From the NCBI GenBank assembly GCA_032560695.1, contig JAWGHR010000005.1:1-64000 (forward strand): a DNA stretch of 64,000 nucleotides, in the 5' to 3' direction. Source of the DNA: Peptoniphilus_A harei_B. Its GTDB lineage: Bacteria > Bacillota > Clostridia > Tissierellales > Peptoniphilaceae. A program made the position numbers and the translations under genes. This document shows, piece after piece, positions 59,318 through 64,000 of the stretch. Under the pieces are notes generated by a model. That model saw nothing but the letters and a program-made list of their open reading frames with translations, was not told the origin of the DNA and searched no databases. Numbering within the stretch: position 1 is the stretch's first letter; the number at the start of each line of letters is the position of its first letter.

Positions 59318-60289
59318 ATGAAAAATATATTAACTTATATAGAAATTAAAGACGCTGCTCCTATTAAACTTTCTTTAGAGTCTCTTTCTAAGGCAAGTGA
59401 ACTTGCTAAGGAAAAGGGTGGAAAGTCCATTGCTCTTATTGCTTTTGAACTTGCTGATGGAGAATTAGCTAAAATAAAGGCTGCTGGGGCAGAAGAAATT
59501 GTACTTGTAAAAAGAGAAGCCTACAACATGGAAGACTTCGCAAATATTATTGTTGAAGTTTCTAAAAAATATGACTGTGAAGATATATTTATCCCAGGAA
59601 CTCTTGACGGCAAGGACCTAGCTCCATGTGCTGCTGCAAGTCTTGACACAGTTTCTATTACTAACGTAATGGACATCAAGTTTGAAGGTGAAGATGTTAT
59701 TTATGTAACTCCTTCTTACGGTGCAACTGTTTTAACTGAATCAAAAATCCAAAAGGCTCCAAGGATTGCTGTTGTAAGAGCAGGATCCTTTGACAAGAGA
59801 GACGACCTTGATGGTGCAGGAAATCTTGTAGAAGAAAACATTGATGAAGTTAAGGATCTTAAAGCTGTTATCAAGGATGTTGTTACTTCAAATGAAGGAC
59901 TAATTAACCTTGAAGATGCTCCAATTATTGTTACTTGTGGTAGAGGTGCATCATCTGATGAAATCTTCCCACTTGTTAAAGAACTAGCTGACGTATTTGG
60001 TGCTCCAATTTCTGGAACAAGACCTGTTATTGATGATGGTGTACTTCCAAAGGCTTCACAAATTGGTCAATCAGGTAAGATTGTTGCTCCAGCTTTATAC
60101 ATCGGTTGTGGTGTAAGTGGTGCTGTTCAACACGTTTCTGGTATTGAAAACTCAAACTTTATCGTAGCTATTAACAAGGACGAAGATGCTCCTATCTTTA
60201 ACATGGCTGATATTGGAATTGTTGGAGATTGTAAACAAGTTCTTCCATTATTAATTGAAGAAGTTAAAAAAATAAAAGCTAACGCTTAA
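59318..60289 (+). CDS. etfA: Electron transfer flavoprotein alpha subunit, first copy
   Basis: This 323-residue protein has the C-terminal FAD domain signature: CGRGASSDEIFPL, then SGTRPVIDDGVLPKASQIGQSGKIVAPALYIGCGVSGAVQHVSGIENSNF. No N-terminal ferredoxin domain is present, unlike LctC of Acetobacterium. GGAGGAAAAG precedes the ATG. It pairs with the EtfB just upstream. Confidence 0.93.
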   Translation: MKNILTYIEIKDAAPIKLSLESLSKASELAKEKGGKSIALIAFELADGELAKIKAAGAEEIVLVKREAYNMEDFANIIVEVSKKYDCEDIFIPGTLDGKDLAPCAAASLDTVSITNVMDIKFEGEDVIYVTPSYGATVLTESKIQKAPRIAVVRAGSFDKRDDLDGAGNLVEENIDEVKDLKAVIKDVVTSNEGLINLEDAPIIVTCGRGASSDEIFPLVKELADVFGAPISGTRPVIDDGVLPKASQIGQSGKIVAPALYIGCGVSGAVQHVSGIENSNFIVAINKDEDAPIFNMADIGIVGDCKQVLPLLIEEVKKIKANA

Positions 60290-60302
60290 TAGGTGGTGAC
60301 CT

Positions 60303-60653
60303 ATGAATTATTTAAAGGAATTTGTCATACTCTGTGTGTGCTTAATGCTTGGGGTTGTGACAAGACACTTAATAAACTTCCCAATACCTGAGGCAGTTTA
60401 TGGGATGATCTATCTCTTTATTGCTTTTGCACTGGGAATCATAAAGCCAGACGATGTTAAAAAGACATCAAATGGTATCCTTCAAAACCTAGCTATTCTT
60501 TTCGTGCCAGCTGGTGTTGGTATTATCAATAGCTATGATGAAATCAGAGGCAAGGCAGGCCTACTTGTGTTACTAGTTATTATTGGTACTGCAGTGACTA
60601 TGGGTCTGACTGGCAAGATTATTGAATTACTTCAAAGGAGGAAAGATGTTTAG
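60303..60653 (+). CDS. lrgA: LrgA/CidA-family membrane protein
   Basis: This 116-residue protein has four hydrophobic spans in the LrgA/CidA pattern: PIPEAVYGMIYLFIAFALGII and NLAILFVPAGVGIINSYDEI are the conserved blocks. LrgA with LrgB was first described as holin-like and is now linked to pyruvate/lactate uptake in several Firmicutes. Being in a lactate dehydrogenase operon supports the transport role. AGGTGG lies before the ATG. The stop overlaps lrgB by 8 bases. Confidence 0.9.
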   Translation: MNYLKEFVILCVCLMLGVVTRHLINFPIPEAVYGMIYLFIAFALGIIKPDDVKKTSNGILQNLAILFVPAGVGIINSYDEIRGKAGLLVLLVIIGTAVTMGLTGKIIELLQRRKDV

Positions 60654-61338
60654 TAATAAATATTTTGGTATCATCCTTACTTTTGCGACTTTTGAAATTG
60701 GTAAGATGATCAGTAATAAATTAAAGACTCCTTTGGCCAATCCTCTTTTAATATCCATTGCCCTATGTATATTATTTTTAAAGGTAACTGGTATTCCTTA
60801 TGAAGATTACAAGCAAGGTGGGGACTTTATTATGTTCTTTATCGCACCTGCTACAGTTGCCATGGTAGTTGATTTGTACGAAAACCTTCCAGAACTTAAG
60901 AAGAATTTAATCCCAATCTTATCTGGAACAATTTTAGGTTCTGCTATTGCTGTCTTCTTTGTTATTTTTGCTTCAAGCTTCTTAGGCATTGACAAAAATC
61001 TTGTGGTTTCTTCAACTCCACAATCAATCACAACAGCAATTGCAATTTCTCTTTCTGAAGAGTATGGTGGAGCCTCAGCTATAACTGCTGTTCTTGTAGT
61101 TATAAGAGGGGTTACTGGTGCAGTAATCGCTCCACTTATTATGAAACTCTTTAGGATTAAGGACCCAACTGCACAAGGAGTTGCCATTGGTACTTCTTCC
61201 CACGCTGTTGGTACTTCTGAAGCGAGAAAGCTTGGAGAAATCCAAGGAGCTATGAGTGGACTTTCTATTGCAGTGGCAGGTCTTGTGACTGTAATCCTAA
61301 TGCCTGTTGCAATGAGAGTTATAGAAATGTTATTTTGA
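60646..61338 (+). CDS. lrgB: LrgB/CidB-family membrane protein
   Basis: This 230-residue protein starts at ATG 60646 after AAAGGAGGAAAG. It has multiple spans and the LrgB signature: SSTPQSITTAIAISLSEEYGG, then GTSSHAVGTSEARKLGEIQGAMSGLSIAVAG. With LrgA it forms a membrane complex for pyruvate or lactate movement, or modulates autolysis in other hosts. It is the last gene of the lactate operon, followed by two hairpins. Confidence 0.92.
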   Translation: MFSNKYFGIILTFATFEIGKMISNKLKTPLANPLLISIALCILFLKVTGIPYEDYKQGGDFIMFFIAPATVAMVVDLYENLPELKKNLIPILSGTILGSAIAVFFVIFASSFLGIDKNLVVSSTPQSITTAIAISLSEEYGGASAITAVLVVIRGVTGAVIAPLIMKLFRIKDPTAQGVAIGTSSHAVGTSEARKLGEIQGAMSGLSIAVAGLVTVILMPVAMRVIEMLF

Positions 61339-61373
61339 TTAAGATAAATATAAGTAAAGAATATGTATATAAG

Positions 61374-61445
61374 GACCTATTGTCTCCCTCAATAGGTCTA
61401 ATCATTTAAAAAGCTTGGTGAGTGTAAAATTTCACCAAGCTTTTT
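61374..61445 (+). terminator. Two consecutive hairpins ending the lactate operon
   Basis: GACCTATTG (61374-61382) pairs with CAATAGGTC (61390-61398). A second stem, AAGCTTGGTGA/TCACCAAGCTT (to 61442), is followed by a T run. The second is a typical intrinsic terminator. Confidence 0.85.
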
Positions 61446-61464
61446 AAATTTATATTATTTCAAG

Positions 61465-61590
61465 ATATCCGACTCACTCGACAATGGTCTCTATTCGGTC
61501 GCAGGCTGAGACTTGATTAAATTTCTTCAAGAAATTTTGATAAGTCTGCCCGCAGATTTTTGATTGTCAAAAATCTGTGTTCCTTTATTA
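61465..61590 (-). repeat. Dispersed structured repeat, copy C (internally deleted, inverted)
   Basis: On the minus strand it begins GGAACACAG, keeps the AGATTTTTG/CAAAAATCT and AAATTTCTT hairpins, then jumps from CAGCC to the terminal TGCGACCGAATAG part, ending GAGTCGGATATC. About 65 bases of the long form are missing. Further fragments of the family (GCTGGATAAGATTTTTCA) lie at 61594-61611. Confidence 0.8.
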
Positions 61591-61710
61591 TAGCTGGATA
61601 AGATTTTTCATAGCTTCAGGCTTCTTTTAGTCGCCTTAAGCTTGAAGTCATATTAAAAAGACAGTCGACTTTGTGACTGCCTTTAATTAAACTTTTTCTA
61701 TGCTTACTTA

Positions 61711-61901
61711 ATCCGACTCCTTTGAAGAAACTCCCTATTCGGTCGTTTCTTCTGCAGTCGCTGGATAAGATTTTTCATCAGCTCATGCGTCGCTAAGGCT
61801 CGCATTGGCTGAGACTTGATCAAATTTCTGTAAGAAATTTTGATAAGTCTGCCCGCAGATTTTTGCTTGTCAAAAATCTGTGTTCCTTTATTCTCACCAC
61901 C
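61711..61901 (-). repeat. Dispersed structured repeat, copy D (long, inverted)
   Basis: On the minus strand this copy is nearly identical to copy A over the first 150 bases, including the shared start GTGGTGAGAATAAAGGAACA and the ATGCG/CGCAT hairpin, and diverges near the end. Like copy A it begins a few bases after an intrinsic terminator. An open frame of 77 codons crosses it but has no ribosome-binding site and follows the repeat, so I do not call it a gene. Confidence 0.85.
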
Positions 61902-61904
61902 AAA

Positions 61905-61931
61905 AAAAACCGAGACGAGTCTCGGTTTTTT
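61905..61931 (-). terminator. Terminator of the second etf operon
   Basis: AACCGAGAC and GTCTCGGTT, with a two-base loop, are flanked by A and T runs, so the hairpin works on the minus strand just after the etfA stop codon. Confidence 0.88.
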
Positions 61932-61936
61932 TATCA

Positions 61937-62932
61937 TTACCTTCTATTTTTTATTTCTTCGATTAATCCAGGAACTACATTAAATAAGTCGTCAACAATT
62001 CCGTAGTGGGCTGTCTTAAAGATGGCAGCGTCTGGGTCGTTGTTGATGGCAATTATTGTTGTTGAGTCTTCCATTCCCTTAGTGTGTTGGATTGCTCCTG
62101 AAAGTCCAAGGGCAATGTAAAGGTCTGGTCTTACTTGAACGCCAGTTACACCAACTTGTAGGTCCTTATCACACCAGCCAAGGTCAGTTACAGCCTTAGT
62201 TGCTCCAACTGCACCACCAAGTGCTTCTGCAAGTTCTTCTACTAGGTGCCAGTTTTCTGGTCCGCCAAGTCCTCTACCACCAGATACAACAACTTTTGCG
62301 TTCAAAAGCTTGTCAAGAAGTGGATTTATTTCTTCCTTTTCAAAGCTTATAAATTTTGTCTTAATATCATCAGCTGTTAGATTAGCATCTTCTTTAATTA
62401 CTTCAGCTTCTCTTGATTCATCGAAAGGAGCTTCAACAAAGCCACCTCTACCAATTGTAGCCATCATAGCTTCAGAAAGAATTCTAACGTCGCAGAATAA
62501 TTTTCCATCAAAGGAAGGTCTGATCCACTTGATGTCTTCCTTGTCTTCAGTCAGTTCAACGCTGGAACAGTCGGCAACAAGTCCAAGACCTCTTTTTGCT
62601 GAAACTCTACCTGCAAGGTCACGTCCATCGTGTGATGCTGGAAGCATAACAATTGCTGGATCGTATTTTTCCATTAGGCCATCTAATACCTTGGCATAGG
62701 CCATTGTGTTGTAATTTTCTAGAAGTTCATCAGAAACTTGGATCACCTTGTCAGCTCCAAGATTGCCTGATAATTTTACCTTGTCGTCGTTGTTGTAGCC
62801 AATTTCTACTGCTACAAGTTCTCTATCTAATTCATCAGAAAGTTCTCTTGCTATAGACATCATTTCTTTAGTTATAAGTGAAAGTGAGCCTTCTGAAGTT
62901 TCATTTACTACCCAAATATTTCCGTTTTTCAT
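61937..62932 (-). CDS. etfA: Electron transfer flavoprotein alpha subunit, second copy
   Basis: This 331-residue protein has the FAD domain signature SGGRGLGGPENW, then VGATKAVTDLGWCDKDLQVGVTGVQVRPDLYIALGLSGAIQHTKGMEDS, closer to clostridial Bcd-Etf enzymes than the first copy. It lies 8 bp downstream of its etfB partner on the same strand. With the other pair, the window encodes two Etf complexes for two flavin dehydrogenases. Confidence 0.93.
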   Translation of the reverse strand: MKNGNIWVVNETSEGSLSLITKEMMSIARELSDELDRELVAVEIGYNNDDKVKLSGNLGADKVIQVSDELLENYNTMAYAKVLDGLMEKYDPAIVMLPASHDGRDLAGRVSAKRGLGLVADCSSVELTEDKEDIKWIRPSFDGKLFCDVRILSEAMMATIGRGGFVEAPFDESREAEVIKEDANLTADDIKTKFISFEKEEINPLLDKLLNAKVVVSGGRGLGGPENWHLVEELAEALGGAVGATKAVTDLGWCDKDLQVGVTGVQVRPDLYIALGLSGAIQHTKGMEDSTTIIAINNDPDAAIFKTAHYGIVDDLFNVVPGLIEEIKNRR

Positions 62933-62940
62933 TTTATCAC

Positions 62941-63738
62941 CTACACTAACACTTTTGCATCTTCGATTATCTTCATAACTGCGTCTATGTTCTTGTCAGC
63001 AGAACCTTCGTCAATTATCTTGCCTGTTTCAAACTTGTCTGGAGCTGAAAGGTCTTTTACTACTGTAAGGGATCCCTTTTGTCCAATCTTATCAAGGTCA
63101 AGGCCAAGTTTATCTGCAGTTAGATCGTGGATTTCTTTTTCTTTTGCAATCTTAGATCTCTTTAGGGCAAACTTTGAAGGTTTGTTAACTGAACCCTTTA
63201 AGGCAGATGCGACGAAAGGTGTCTTTAGGGAAACTGTTTCAGTTCCGTCAGCGGTCTTTCTCTTAACTTCAAATTCGCCATCCTTGTAGTTGATGTCAGA
63301 GATGTAAGTCACTTGGTTCATGCCAAGTCTTTCAGCAATTTGTGGTCCAACTTGTCCAGTGTCGCCATCCATTGTTTGGTCGCCAGTGAAGATGATGTCG
63401 TATTCGCCAATGTGTTTAATGGTTTCTGCTAGGGCATAAGAAGTTGCAAAAGTGTCAGAACCCTTGAACTCTATGCCTTCTAATAAGTAGGCTTCTTCTG
63501 CACCCATTTGGATACATTCACGAAGATATTTTTCTCCGTCTGGTGGTCCCATAGTAAGGACGTCAATTTGTACATCTTCTTCTACTTGTTCTGTGACATT
63601 TAGTGCAAATTTTAAACCACAAAGGTCTGATGGATTAATAACTGTTTTAATTCCATCTCTCTTGAGGTTTTTTGTTTCTGGATCGATTTTTGCATTTGTA
63701 GTGTCAGGAACAATTTTCATTAGTAATAATATTTTCAT
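62941..63738 (-). CDS. etfB: Electron transfer flavoprotein beta subunit, second copy
   Basis: This 265-residue protein starts at the ATG at 63738, directly after AGGAGGAAC; a longer frame upstream has no site. It retains the full EtfB motifs: MKIVPDTTNAKIDPETKNLKR, NPSDLCGLKFAL, TGDQTMDGDTGQVGPQIAERLG and a recognition loop with PSKFALKRSKIAKEKEI. The DGDTGQVGP loop binds the beta-subunit nucleotide. Expression is convergent with the lactate operon. Confidence 0.93.
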   Translation of the reverse strand: MKILLLMKIVPDTTNAKIDPETKNLKRDGIKTVINPSDLCGLKFALNVTEQVEEDVQIDVLTMGPPDGEKYLRECIQMGAEEAYLLEGIEFKGSDTFATSYALAETIKHIGEYDIIFTGDQTMDGDTGQVGPQIAERLGMNQVTYISDINYKDGEFEVKRKTADGTETVSLKTPFVASALKGSVNKPSKFALKRSKIAKEKEIHDLTADKLGLDLDKIGQKGSLTVVKDLSAPDKFETGKIIDEGSADKNIDAVMKIIEDAKVLV

Positions 63739-63872
63739 AGTTCCTCCTAAAATTTTATTCCATATATCTATATCATACCCCAAAAGGGCGAAAGTATTAA
63801 GAAAAAATTTAATAAATGATAAAAATAATCAAAAAATTTTGTGGATTATTCTTATATTGCTTTTGCAAATTT

Positions 63873-64000
63873 TTGAACTCATAAATTCTTGATGAATCAT
63901 AAAATTATTCAAACTAATAAACTTTTACGAACTAATAAACTTTTACGAACTAATAAACTTTTACGAACTCATAAACTTTTACGAACTCATAAACTCTTAC
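63873..64000 (-). repeat. 18-bp tandem array at the right edge
   Basis: Five near-perfect units of AACTAATAAACTTTTACG / AACTCATAAACTTTTACG run from 63912 to the window end, preceded by two degenerate units. On the minus strand each unit encodes V-K-V-Y-(E/stop)-F, the same hexad type as the array at 23013-23200. There are no spacers, so it is not CRISPR. The array continues beyond the window. Confidence 0.85.

Noticed and set aside
61704..61937. 77-codon minus-strand gene
   Set aside because: The frame follows copy D of the dispersed repeat and overlaps the etfA terminator. It has no ribosome-binding site.
63912..64000. CRISPR array
   Set aside because: The 18-bp units abut without spacers and encode a hexad pattern; no cas genes are present.
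1..64000. tRNA, rRNA, insertion sequence or prophage
   Set aside because: By eye I found no cloverleaf with CCA-type ends, no rRNA signatures, no transposase or integrase motifs and no phage structural genes. A tRNAscan and IS search would be needed to be certain.

Overview
The window reads as chromosomal DNA of a low-GC, Gram-positive anaerobic coccus. The best guess is Peptoniphilaceae (Anaerococcus/Peptoniphilus type). The grounds are AT-rich intergenic DNA with strong GGAGG ribosome-binding sites, sortase-anchored pilins, SLH-anchored surface proteins, a flavodiiron protein, and a lactate/acyl-CoA/Etf energy cluster. The genus assignment is inference. I found no rRNA, tRNA, transposase or CRISPR array.

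Layout. 1-3.6 kb: two SLH-anchored surface proteins in tandem (the first is cut by the window edge). 3.7-7.2 kb: Spx/ArsC-like protein, an unexplained promoter/long-stem/terminator unit that looks like a ~400-nt structured RNA, an antitoxin relic, a flavodiiron protein and a TtcA-like tRNA thiolase. 7.5-12 kb: nicotinate phosphoribosyltransferase, radical SAM protein, a small unknown, an AI-2E-family transporter and an encapsulin-type ferritin without an encapsulin gene. 12.1-15.6 kb: complete OpuC osmolyte ABC transporter. 15.6-17.25 kb: AbiE type IV toxin-antitoxin module bracketed by a 30-bp direct repeat and by two similar terminators. 17.3-22.8 kb: NhaC antiporter and a MacAB-like efflux system.

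22.8-44.8 kb is a pilus/adhesin island: a ~1 kb repeat-rich leader, a 4622-residue adhesin with about ten SpaA/CnaB-like modules, a tandem-repeated 3' end, an unknown membrane protein, the pilus backbone, a minor pilin and three class C sortases. 45.2-46.8 kb is an AT-rich defence-like cluster: an ADP-ribosyltransferase-like protein, a small protein with a disordered tail and a SecB-like chaperone, arranged as in toxin-antitoxin-chaperone (CmdTAC-like) systems, followed by an orphan RelB/DinJ-like protein. 47.1-53.7 kb: a 2194-residue cell-wall subtilase with SLH anchors.

54.3-63.8 kb is an energy-metabolism block: an HTH regulator divergent from an operon for FAD-linked lactate dehydrogenase, acyl-CoA dehydrogenase, EtfBA and LrgAB, with a second EtfBA pair converging on it. 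The genes fit lactate oxidation by flavin-based electron transfer, pyruvate/lactate movement across the membrane and butyryl-CoA-type dehydrogenation.

A dispersed, highly structured intergenic repeat of about 190 bp occurs four times (two long, two shortened copies), and 18-bp tandem arrays occur at 23.0 kb and at the right edge. The most noteworthy items are the toxin-antitoxin-chaperone operon (45.2-46.4 kb), the candidate ncRNA (4.2-4.6 kb), the dispersed repeat family, the bracketed AbiE module and the orphan encapsulated-ferritin homologue.
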